Positions 1 through 5,378 are shown, numbered from the stretch's first letter. The stretch is DNA of 7,314 bases from Spirochaetaceae bacterium (GCA_016649775.1 JAENWY010000114.1:1-7314); one strand, 5' to 3'. A program made the numbers and translations. The notes: generated from the sequence alone by a model not told the origin.

Positions 1-33
1 AAAAAAAAAGCGTTAAAAGTGGTTTATTTAATG
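1..33 (-). terminator. Possible weak terminator after rnpA (window edge)
   Basis: On the minus strand the rnpA stop codon is followed within 23 bases by a run of at least nine T (positions 9-1; the run may continue outside the window). A weak imperfect stem can be drawn between 11-17 and 27-33, with one mismatch and mostly A-T pairs. The T run fits a terminator but the stem is poor, so this could equally be an AT-rich gap before the next gene, which in many bacteria is yidD or yidC. Confidence 0.25.
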
Positions 34-371
34 TATACCCCAGCTTCAACACAGAGATCTATGAGTTTCTTCTTTTGTTGAGAATATTCAACAACCTTTC
101 CTGGATATACCAAAAACACAAAATCATAACCAGATTTAAAGTTTTCCTTATCACATCTCCAAATTTCTTTCAATTGTCGTCGTATTCTATTACGCTGTAC
201 TGCATTCCCATAATGTTTTACAGGAATTACAATTAATCTACTGAAAGGCAAATCGTTAGAAGCAACAATGAGCTTTAAACCATGACAAGAAAACTTCTGC
301 CCTGTTTTGAAAGCTCTGTTTATTTCTGGTTGTTTTTTTATAATTTCTTTTTTAGAAAGGCTTTTTCTCAT
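24..371 (-). CDS. rnpA: Ribonuclease P protein component
   Basis: RnpA is the small basic protein subunit of RNase P. It binds the catalytic RNA and helps it remove the 5' leader of precursor tRNAs. The 115-residue product has the normal family length. The diagnostic RNR motif lies at residues 58-69 (VQRNRIRRQLKE), after an N-terminal part with the typical pattern of a basic start, 'LSKKE' and 'FKTGQKF' around residues 5-27. The gene follows rpmH and overlaps its end by 20 bases, the usual rpmH-rnpA pairing. I chose the ATG at 371. A GTG sits directly before it (374) in the same frame and could add one residue. There is no Shine-Dalgarno sequence at a useful distance, so translation is probably coupled to rpmH. 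The family assignment is secure; the exact start is uncertain by one codon. Confidence 0.95.
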   Translation of the reverse strand: MRKSLSKKEIIKKQPEINRAFKTGQKFSCHGLKLIVASNDLPFSRLIVIPVKHYGNAVQRNRIRRQLKEIWRCDKENFKSGYDFVFLVYPGKVVEYSQQKKKLIDLCVEAGVYIK

Positions 372-519
372 CACAAACAGACAATTTATGTCTTCCTTTA
401 GCTCTTCTTCTTGCTAAAATTGAACGTCCACCTGGTGTTGCCATTCTTGCACGGAAACCAAACTTTCTGTTTCTCTTTACTTTACTTGGCTGGTAGGTTC
501 TTTTTCCTTTATAACTCAT
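352..519 (-). CDS. rpmH: 50S ribosomal protein L34
   Basis: L34 is a very small, very basic protein of the large ribosomal subunit that contacts 23S rRNA. The 55-codon ORF translates to MSYKGKRTYQPSKVKRNRKF followed by GFRARMATPGGRSILARRRA and a KGRHKLSV tail, which is the almost invariant L34 pattern. L34 is usually about 44-52 residues. Here a few extra residues (CDEKKPF) follow the conserved core, and their codons run into rnpA, giving a 20-base overlap with the rnpA ATG. The ATG at 519 is preceded by GGAG at 531-528 with 8 bases between, a good ribosome binding site. The promoter lies at 596-624, so the leader is about 70 bases. Abundant L34 and scarce RnpA are commonly made from one message. 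Here the overlap, with no rnpA ribosome site, would keep rnpA translation dependent on rpmH. Confidence 0.96.
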   Translation of the reverse strand: MSYKGKRTYQPSKVKRNRKFGFRARMATPGGRSILARRRAKGRHKLSVCDEKKPF

Positions 520-595
520 TTTCTTATCTCCAATATTTATCGCTCACGCGCTTTTGATTTCTTATTTTTTAGGGCACAACCCCTCTGAGTGGCTC

Positions 596-624
596 AGTAT
601 ATATATCACACTGATATGAGTCAA
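596..624 (-). promoter_or_regulatory. Promoter of rpmH-rnpA
   Basis: Read on the minus strand, TTGACT (624-619) is followed after exactly 17 bases by TATACT (601-596). Each hexamer matches the sigma70 consensus at 5 of 6 positions. Transcription should start near 589, about 70 bases before the rpmH ATG. The -35 box begins only a few bases after the dciA stop codon and no terminator lies between, so recF-dciA transcripts probably also read into rpmH. A perfect small inverted repeat (CTGAG-3 bases-CTCAG, 585-597) overlaps the -10 box and the expected start site. Confidence 0.8.
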
Positions 625-628
625 GGGT

Positions 629-964
629 TTATCCGCAAATTATCTTGATTGCTTGAATTCCCAGAGAAGGATATTCTTTTTGAATTTTATTCAACAATCT
701 ATTTTTCTTTAAATTACCCTTTTGAGCCCATGCAGGGTGATCTGCACTTACGATTACAGTATTAAACTTTATTTCCTTTACTTTCAAGTGTTTTGACAAC
801 TCACCTTGTACGATTTTTTTCCAATTTAGTGTTAAATTCAATTCATCGTTTTGTTCTACGTGGAGTTTTTCTAAAAAAATCTTAATAAGTTCTTTTGAAC
901 TCATAGCATCATTAACGGCAATACGTTTATCATCATCTTGAAACATTTTAAATAAATCCTCCAT
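629..964 (-). CDS. dciA: DciA-type DUF721 protein, predicted replicative helicase loader
   Basis: The 111-residue product matches the DUF721 family, now called DciA, the ancestral bacterial helicase operator that helps load DnaB where DnaC or DnaI is absent. The family pattern is visible in the second half: a helical N-terminus, then 'LNWKKIVQGELSKHLKVKEI' at about 46-65, a strand 'NTVIVSADHPAWAQ' at 68-81 with the typical S-x-x-x-A-W, then basic 'LKKNRLLNKIQKE' and a short final strand. The ATG at 964 overlaps the 3' end of recF by 17 bases and has no ribosome site of its own; a GTG precedes it directly (967). An alternative start is ATG 946 (Met7), which lies just after the recF stop and has GGAGG at 962-958, 11 bases upstream. 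The conserved domain is unaffected by this choice. Function is inferred from family and location among dnaA, dnaN and recF. Confidence 0.87.
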   Translation of the reverse strand: MEDLFKMFQDDDKRIAVNDAMSSKELIKIFLEKLHVEQNDELNLTLNWKKIVQGELSKHLKVKEIKFNTVIVSADHPAWAQKGNLKKNRLLNKIQKEYPSLGIQAIKIICG

Positions 965-2030
965 CACAAACAGTTAAAACCATTTTATCAGTATCTTCGC
1001 TATCATCATTGAAGTACTGTTCTTTAGGAAGAAATGTAAAAAAAGCTTGGGAGTATCCATCTAGTAGTGATAAAAATGTACTTCTTTTTTTTATATCTAA
1101 TTCTAATAATACATCATCGACAAGTAAAACTGGATCTTTTCCTGTTTTCTTTTTATAAAATTGACTCTGCGTAGCTCGTAAAACTAGAGAAGCTAAACGA
1201 AGCTGACCGGTAGAACCGGATGTTGATAAATCACCATTGTCACCTTCAATTAAAAATTTATCTCTAGAAATACCAGTTGTATTAAATTTTAATATTAAAT
1301 CCCTATCTCTATTTTTTTCTAATATTTTTTGAATATCTTCCTCTGTTGAACAATTTTTCCAAGAAGGCTTATATTTAATTTTAACATTTTTTATTCCTGA
1401 AACTTTTTCATAAAGTTCAGGAAAGATTTGATTCATTTCATATACTGCTTTAATTCTTGCTCTCATAATGTTTAGACCGTACTGAGAGAGGAGTTGATCA
1501 TAAATAGGTAATAGTTCTAGGGAAGACTCTTTGAGTGCCATATTTTTCTGTTTTACGATTTTTGAATAATATCTAAAATCATCAAAAAACAAACTGTCAT
1601 ACATACTCAAAGTTTGATTGAAGAATTTACGTCTTGATTCAGGTTGTCCATTTACAAAATCTAGATCACTATGAGAGAAAACTATACATGGAATATTATA
1701 AATTAATTCTTTTCTATCTGTAATTTGTTTATTATCAATTTTAATAACCCTGGTGCCATTTTTAAATATAAAACTAATATTACGTTTTAAACCTCTCTCA
1801 TCTTCAAAGATTCCTGATATATAAAATGATTTTTCTTTAAAATTGACAATATCTCGTAAATTACTAGTTCTAAAAGAATTTCCATAACAAAGCAAATATA
1901 ATAGCTCAAGAAAATTTGTTTTACCTTGGCCATTGTCTCCAATGAGTAAAACTTTTTTATGGTCAACATTAATTTCTGAAGACAACTCAAGGTTGCGGAA
2001 GTTGGTCGAGCTAACTTTTATAAATCTCAT
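948..2030 (-). CDS. recF: DNA replication and repair protein RecF
   Basis: RecF is an SMC-like ATPase that acts with RecO and RecR to place RecA on single-stranded gaps, for example at stalled forks. The 360-residue product has the usual family length. It opens with the typical 'NFRN' strand (10-13) and a Walker A motif GDNGQGKT at 31-38. The ABC-type signature is SGSTGQLRLAS starting near 271, Walker B is PVLLVDDV (300-307), and the D-loop is ELD (310-312). The ATG at 2030 is fixed by a TAA in the same frame nine bases upstream (2039-2037). No ribosome binding site lies at a normal distance. Instead, an 8-codon mini-ORF with a GGAGG site ends in a TGA that overlaps the recF ATG (ATGA), which suggests translational coupling. 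A TATAAT promoter lies upstream (2083-2088), and the 3' end overlaps dciA by 17 bases. Confidence 0.96.
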   Translation of the reverse strand: MRFIKVSSTNFRNLELSSEINVDHKKVLLIGDNGQGKTNFLELLYLLCYGNSFRTSNLRDIVNFKEKSFYISGIFEDERGLKRNISFIFKNGTRVIKIDNKQITDRKELIYNIPCIVFSHSDLDFVNGQPESRRKFFNQTLSMYDSLFFDDFRYYSKIVKQKNMALKESSLELLPIYDQLLSQYGLNIMRARIKAVYEMNQIFPELYEKVSGIKNVKIKYKPSWKNCSTEEDIQKILEKNRDRDLILKFNTTGISRDKFLIEGDNGDLSTSGSTGQLRLASLVLRATQSQFYKKKTGKDPVLLVDDVLLELDIKKRSTFLSLLDGYSQAFFTFLPKEQYFNDDSEDTDKMVLTVCDGGFI

Positions 2031-2053
2031 ACAAATTTATGGAATAGAACCAT
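2027..2053 (-). CDS. Possible 8-codon leader ORF coupled to recF
   Basis: On the minus strand an ATG at 2053 opens a short frame encoding MVLFHKFV. Its TGA (2029-2027) overlaps the recF ATG (2030-2028) as ATGA. GGAGG at 2061-2057, the only strong Shine-Dalgarno sequence between the recF promoter and recF, lies in front of this ATG rather than at recF. The 3-base gap to the ATG is short. What is seen is the arrangement; that ribosomes use it to reach recF is an inference. Confidence 0.45.
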   Translation of the reverse strand: MVLFHKFV

Positions 2054-2082
2054 AAGCCTCCGTTATTTAAATTATGATTTTT

Positions 2083-2112
2083 ATTATACTGGAACTTGAT
2101 ATTAAATGAAAT
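2083..2112 (-). promoter_or_regulatory. Probable recF-dciA promoter
   Basis: A perfect TATAAT lies on the minus strand at 2088-2083. The -35 region is poor: TTCATT (2110-2105, spacer 16) or ATTTCA (2112-2107, spacer 18), each about 3 of 6 matches. It directly abuts the T run of the dnaN terminator. Because that terminator should isolate recF from dnaN transcription, a promoter is expected here, and this is the only good -10 in the gap. Confidence 0.6.
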
Positions 2113-2159
2113 AAAAAAAGAAGACGTTTTAGGTATTTAATTTAAAACGTCTTCTTTTT
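2113..2159 (-). terminator. Intrinsic terminator of dnaN
   Basis: A perfect 17-bp inverted repeat (2115-2131 with 2143-2159, loop 2132-2142) has a core of GAAGACGTTTT pairing with AAAACGTCTTC. On the minus strand it is followed by a run of seven T (2119-2113), partly included in the stem. It lies 29 bases after the dnaN stop codon. It should end dnaN transcription and separate dnaN from recF. A T run also follows the stem on the plus strand, but no plus-strand gene needs it. Confidence 0.9.
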
Positions 2160-2187
2160 AATTGTTCAATAATTAGATTTATAAAAT

Positions 2188-3306
2188 CTATATTTTTTGA
2201 ATTGGCATAACTATATGTAAATAATCATTAGTTGCATCTTCACTTAGTAATTTCAAAGTTTTTTGAGCACCATCAAAATTAATTGAGAAATATTGTCCTT
2301 CCATTACTTTTAAAGGATCTAATAGAAAATTGTAGTTAACAGCAAGTGTAACTTCTTCTCCATTGTAATCACAATTTAACTCTTCAACTGCTTCTCCTTG
2401 TTCTGTTTCATCACTAGTTAGAGTCAATTTATTATTGGCAATCTGTAAGAAAATTCTAAAGGATTTATCAATAACAAAAAGGCTAACACGTTTTATAGCT
2501 TCAATAGTATCATCAAGATTTAGAATACATTTATACTTTTGATCTGCAGGAATAATTCTTGTATAAACTGGGAAACCTTTTTCAACAAGTGAGGAGTACA
2601 TAAATGTATGATCTTCGATTCTTATTGCTATAGTATTCTTTTCTAAAGAAATATCAAAATCACCAGTACTAGGTAGAATATGTTTTAGTATTATAATAAA
2701 TCTAGTAGGTATGGTAACAGGAGAAAAATTAATTAAATTTTCACTTGTTTTTTTATTAATTAAAGATAGTCTTTTTCCATCAGTTGCAACCATGGAAATA
2801 CCCTCTTCAGTTCTTTGAAAAAATAGACCACAAAGATAGTGTCTAGTCTCATCTTTACTAGCTGCAAAATCAGTCTGTTTTATCATCTCTAAAAAGTCTT
2901 TACTAGATAAACTAAAAAACTCTTTATTATCAGTTGTTTCCATATCAGGAAATTCTGAAGCATCAATTGTTTTGATTTCAAAGTTAAAAGTTTTATTAGA
3001 ATCTTTAGGAAGAATTAATAAATTATCTTTTTTAGATTCTATGATAATATGAGAAATTCCTGTAAAAGCTTTTAAAACATCATTTAATTTATCACATGAT
3101 ACAGTGATTTCTCCATCGTCAAGAGTAGTAACTGGTAATATATTTGTAAAACCCATATTTCCGTTGGTTGTCTTGATGATTAAGCTATTTGAATTAGTCT
3201 TTAAATACACATTTGCATTTATTGATAAAGAGCTTTTTGAGTTAGCAAATTCCTTGGCATTATTCAATTGTTGTATAAATAAGTCTTTTTCACAAACAAA
3301 TTTCAA
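2188..3306 (-). CDS. dnaN: DNA polymerase III beta subunit (sliding clamp)
   Basis: DnaN forms the ring-shaped dimer that encircles DNA and tethers DNA polymerase III and other partners. The 372 residues match the family length of about 365-380 and should fold as three clamp domains of about 120 residues each. The N-terminus (MKFVCEKDLFIQQL) and the C-terminal VMPIQKI fit the family, whose last residues normally read like VMPMRI. The central segment around 'HYLCGLFFQ' and 'MVATDGKRLSL' is the well-conserved second-domain pattern. The start is a TTG at 3306, supported by AGGAG at 3321-3317 ten bases upstream and by the correct N-terminus; no ATG lies nearby. The gene sits directly beside the origin unwinding element, whose AT-rich end includes its ribosome site. 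A probable promoter at 3561-3589 gives a leader of about 250 bases running through DnaA boxes, so DnaA probably affects its expression. Confidence 0.97.
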   Translation of the reverse strand: MKFVCEKDLFIQQLNNAKEFANSKSSLSINANVYLKTNSNSLIIKTTNGNMGFTNILPVTTLDDGEITVSCDKLNDVLKAFTGISHIIIESKKDNLLILPKDSNKTFNFEIKTIDASEFPDMETTDNKEFFSLSSKDFLEMIKQTDFAASKDETRHYLCGLFFQRTEEGISMVATDGKRLSLINKKTSENLINFSPVTIPTRFIIILKHILPSTGDFDISLEKNTIAIRIEDHTFMYSSLVEKGFPVYTRIIPADQKYKCILNLDDTIEAIKRVSLFVIDKSFRIFLQIANNKLTLTSDETEQGEAVEELNCDYNGEEVTLAVNYNFLLDPLKVMEGQYFSINFDGAQKTLKLLSEDATNDYLHIVMPIQKI

Positions 3307-3338
3307 TTTTTTGATTCTCCTATTATTAGTATTTATTT

Positions 3339-3378
3339 TAGTAGTAGTAGTAGTAGGGCCTGTGGATAATGTGGATAA
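3339..3378 (-). other. Basal unwinding element: DnaA-trios, GC-rich step, two boxes
   Basis: On the plus strand six TAG triplets in a row (3339-3356) are followed by GGCC (3357-3360) and then two directly abutting DnaA boxes (3361-3369 and 3370-3378). This is the layout of the basal origin unwinding system defined in Bacillus subtilis: double-stranded boxes, a GC-rich tract, then 3'-GAT-5' trios on the strand that DnaA captures as a filament. The trios lead into an AT-rich segment (3307-3338) that should be where the strands first open. In this reading, unwinding starts at the dnaN edge of the origin. Confidence 0.82.
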
Positions 3379-3453
3379 CTCACTTAAAGTTTTAGCTTGA
3401 CTACAATTAAAATAATTTTACCTGTGGATAACTTGTGGATAACTTGTGCATAA
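3361..3453 (-). repeat. Left DnaA-box group (5 boxes, minus orientation)
   Basis: Boxes reading TTATCCACA on the minus strand lie at 3361-3369, 3370-3378, 3423-3431 and 3434-3442. A fifth at 3445-3453 reads TTATGCACA, one base off consensus. The first two are back to back (9-base step) and the last three are spaced by 11 bases. They point towards the trio element and dnaN. The 44-base gap (3379-3422) between the two subgroups holds no box. Confidence 0.93.
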
Positions 3454-3484
3454 GTGGCATAGTTATCCACAAGTTATCCACAAG
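3421..3484. repeat. Inverted repeat at the polarity switch of the DnaA boxes
   Basis: Positions 3423-3444 and 3461-3482 are perfect 22-bp reverse complements, each containing two complete DnaA boxes. One mismatch and one further pair extend the arms to 24 bp. The 16-base centre (3445-3460) holds the single imperfect box (TTATGCACA on the minus strand). The DNA could extrude as a cruciform, and RNA of the dnaN leader could fold into a long hairpin here. No T run follows, so it does not look like a terminator. Confidence 0.85.
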
Positions 3485-3675
3485 CAAATGCCCATCTTGA
3501 AAGTTATCCACAAGCAAGGCAAAGTTATCCACAGGTTATCCACAAGTTATCCACAAGCATTTTATACCTTATATATAAGAAATTCTCAAGTTATCCACAG
3601 GTTATCCACAAGAAAAAGCGAGTTATCCACAGGTTATCCACAAGTAAAGGGGTAGTTATCCACAAGTTATCCACA
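3463..3675 (+). repeat. Right DnaA-box group (12 perfect boxes, plus orientation)
   Basis: Perfect TTATCCACA boxes start at 3463, 3474, 3504, 3525, 3536, 3547, 3591, 3602, 3623, 3634, 3656 and 3667. They form pairs or a triplet with an 11-base step, and the groups are separated by about two, three or four helical turns. All point towards dnaA. The spacer inside a pair is two bases, AG or GG. The largest gap (3556-3590) contains the probable dnaN promoter. Confidence 0.96.
3561..3589 (-). promoter_or_regulatory. Probable dnaN promoter inside the DnaA-box array
   Basis: On the minus strand TTGAGA (3589-3584) and TATAAA (3566-3561) are separated by exactly 17 bases; each matches consensus at 5 of 6. 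Transcription would start near 3554 and run through the left boxes and trio element into dnaN, leaving a leader of about 250 bases. The promoter exactly fills the largest gap between boxes: one box abuts the -35 (3591-3599) and another covers the start site (3547-3555). Control by DnaA is therefore very likely. I found no better promoter closer to dnaN. Confidence 0.62.
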
Positions 3676-3816
3676 AGCAAATGTGTAAAAAATATTAAAA
3701 GAGAAAATTTGAATAAAAAAATTGAGTGAAAAAATATTGATTTATCACTCAATTTTACTTAAAATACCTTCAAAATAAAAATACGAAATATTTTAAAAAT
3801 AATTGAATTTTTTGAT
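3676..3816. other. AT-rich stretch between the box array and dnaA terminators
   Basis: This segment has no gene and no DnaA box and is almost entirely A and T, with repeated AAAAAATATT at 3687-3696 and 3729-3738. It lacks the GC-rich step and triplets seen on the dnaN side. It could be a second easily melted region, or simply a non-coding tail between the dnaA terminators. It includes the second hairpin (3715-3756). Confidence 0.5.
3715..3756 (-). terminator. Second hairpin downstream of dnaA
   Basis: A perfect 12-bp inverted repeat (3718-3729 with 3745-3756, core TTGAGTGA with TCACTCAA, loop of 15) is followed on the minus strand by a T run (3721-3715). It stands behind the first dnaA terminator, so it may be a back-up that stops transcripts before they enter the origin. 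Its loop is AT-rich and large. A structural role in the origin is an alternative. Confidence 0.6.
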
Positions 3817-3856
3817 AAAAAAACAACTCAAATGGTTAAGTTTGAATTGTTTTTTT
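3817..3856 (-). terminator. Intrinsic terminator of dnaA
   Basis: A 16-bp inverted repeat (3817-3832 with 3841-3856, loop of 8) lies 19 bases beyond the dnaA stop codon. It ends in seven T on the minus strand (3823-3817). The single imperfect position is a G-U wobble in the minus-strand RNA but a C-A mismatch on the plus strand, so the hairpin is best suited to the dnaA transcript. Confidence 0.83.
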
Positions 3857-3875
3857 AAAGATATAAAAAGTTGTT

Positions 3876-5372
3876 TTAAGATTTAGTTTTTAATCTTTCA
3901 ATTATATCTTTTATACTTTTAGCTACTTCTGGATTAGCTTTAAAATCTGATTCAACTTTCTCTATTGCATGCATTATTGTTGTATGGTCTCTTGAGAAAT
4001 CTGAACCTATTTCTGTGGTAGAAAGATCAGTTAGCATCCTTGATATATATATAGCTATCTGCCTAGGAACAACAAACTTTCTAGTTCTTTTTCGACTCTT
4101 TAAATCATAGTGAGAAAGCTCATAATAATTGGCGGTTTCTCTTATTATTTCATCAACTGAAAAGTTAACTCTTTCCTTCTCTAATTGGCTAGCTGAAGGG
4201 GCTATTAACTCCATCGCTTTTTCCACGGAAATATCTGTTTTTATGAAGGATTGAAATGCTCCAAGTTTAGTCAAAGCTGCTTCTAAATCACGAACGTTTG
4301 TATTTATATTTAAGCATAAATAATCAATTACTTTATCATTAAGTTTAATATTTTGCTCAATGCTTTTTTGTTTTAAAATTGCAAATTTAGTTTCATAAGT
4401 TGGCGGTTTTAAATCAATATTCATTCCACGTCCAAACCTAGATAATAGACGATCTGTTATATTTTTTAATTCACTAATTGGTCTATCACAGGTGAATACC
4501 ATTTGTCTTTTTGTTTCATATAAATCATTAAAAGTATGGAACAATTCTTCTTGGGTACTTTCTTTGTTTTGTAGAAAATGTATATCATCAATTAGGAGTA
4601 CATCAACTTTTCTATATTTATTTTTAAAGCTACCAATTTGATCTTTTCTTAGAGCTGAAATAAATTCATTAGTAAAAGCCTCAGCGGTAACATAAATAAC
4701 TTTTAAACGTGTAGAATTCTGACAAATGTAATTTCCAATCGACTGTAAAAGGTGAGTTTTTCCAAGGCCGACACCCCCATATATTAAACAAGGATTGTAT
4801 GTAATTCCTGGGTTTTTAGCTATAGTATAAGCAATATTATAGGTAAATGTAGTATTCTCTCCATATATAAAAGTGTCAAATGTATAACGTTCATTTAGGT
4901 TGGATATCCTTCGTGAATCTCTAACTTTTTCTATTTTAATATCATTAAAATCGTTTTTATTATTAACAAAAGAATTTGATGGTTTATAATTGCTTGTATT
5001 AGTATTAATTATTCTTGAAGATGGTTGAACTTTTACTATCTCTTCTTGAGGTAACTCATTATCCTCATCATCGTCATTTTGATTTTTCTCTACATTAGCA
5101 TTTAAATTATCAACATAATCAATACTTTTGGTGATAAATTCTACAAATAATTCTTCATTAGAAAATTCTTTTAGTTTTTCATTTATAAAGTTTTTAGATT
5201 TTTCAAAATAACTTGAGATGAAATTACTAGTTGAAGCAATGATAAATTTATTACTTTCTACGTTATTGAAAGCTACTCTTTCAATAAAGCTAGCACTGAT
5301 TTTATTTGTCTCTTTCAATACGGAAATTATCTCTTGCCATATAGTATTATATTTGTTGTAGTTTTTATCCAT
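3876..5372 (-). CDS. dnaA: Chromosomal replication initiator protein DnaA
   Basis: DnaA binds TTATCCACA boxes, forms an ATP-dependent filament and opens the origin. The 498-residue product shows all four domains. Domain I spans about 1-85. Domain II is an acidic, Asn-rich linker (about 90-155, with NDDDEDNE). The AAA+ domain III carries Walker A GGVGLGKT (199-206), Walker B LLIDDIHF (259-266), sensor 1 TCDRP (294-298), the SRF arginine-finger region (311-313) and sensor 2 RDLEAALTKL (361-370). Domain IV (about 400-498) is a DNA-binding helix-turn-helix with RDHTTIMHA (461-469). The usual glycines before RDHTT are replaced by a single Ser, so the loop is one residue shorter than the common FGGRDHTT. 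The ATG at 5372 gives a normal N-terminus; its best ribosome site, AAAGG at 5390-5386, is 13 bases away and weak. A 34-bp near-palindrome lies just upstream and probably controls it. Confidence 0.98.
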   Translation of the reverse strand: MDKNYNKYNTIWQEIISVLKETNKISASFIERVAFNNVESNKFIIASTSNFISSYFEKSKNFINEKLKEFSNEELFVEFITKSIDYVDNLNANVEKNQNDDDEDNELPQEEIVKVQPSSRIINTNTSNYKPSNSFVNNKNDFNDIKIEKVRDSRRISNLNERYTFDTFIYGENTTFTYNIAYTIAKNPGITYNPCLIYGGVGLGKTHLLQSIGNYICQNSTRLKVIYVTAEAFTNEFISALRKDQIGSFKNKYRKVDVLLIDDIHFLQNKESTQEELFHTFNDLYETKRQMVFTCDRPISELKNITDRLLSRFGRGMNIDLKPPTYETKFAILKQKSIEQNIKLNDKVIDYLCLNINTNVRDLEAALTKLGAFQSFIKTDISVEKAMELIAPSASQLEKERVNFSVDEIIRETANYYELSHYDLKSRKRTRKFVVPRQIAIYISRMLTDLSTTEIGSDFSRDHTTIMHAIEKVESDFKANPEVAKSIKDIIERLKTKS

Positions 5373-5378
5373 AAAGTT

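Larger units (their letters stand above)
3307..3816. other. oriC: Chromosomal replication origin oriC
   Basis: This gene-free stretch between dnaN and dnaA has the known parts of a bacterial origin: a dense set of DnaA boxes (17 between 3361 and 3675, 16 of them perfect TTATCCACA or its complement), a GC-rich step and DnaA-trio repeats at the dnaN side, and very AT-rich flanks on both sides. The dnaA-dnaN gap is the established origin position in many bacteria, including the mapped Borrelia origin. gyrB and the dnaN-to-rnpA genes are transcribed away from it; dnaA alone points towards it. The exact outer limits are a judgement. Confidence 0.92.

Noticed and set aside
1787..1990. Minus-strand frame of 67 codons within recF
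   Set aside because: Overlaps the conserved Walker A part of RecF in another frame; no independent support.
3104..3400. Plus-strand open frame of 98 codons with a run of valines
   Set aside because: It lies opposite the start of dnaN; the hydrophobic stretch arises from the TAG triplets and AT-rich leader. No start signal supports it.
3390..3420. A dnaN promoter nearer to the gene
   Set aside because: Candidate hexamers (TTGTAG, TAAAAT and similar) never pair at a usable spacing; the promoter at 3561-3589 is much better.
3446..3655. Plus-strand open frame of 69 codons with repeated 'VIH' and 'LST' units
   Set aside because: It is the translation of the DnaA-box array; the repeats are 9-base boxes, there is no ribosome site and no recognisable family.
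3361..3675. CRISPR-like short repeats
   Set aside because: Repeat unit is only 9-11 bases, in both orientations, with 2-base or irregular spacers; it is the DnaA box consensus and not a CRISPR array.
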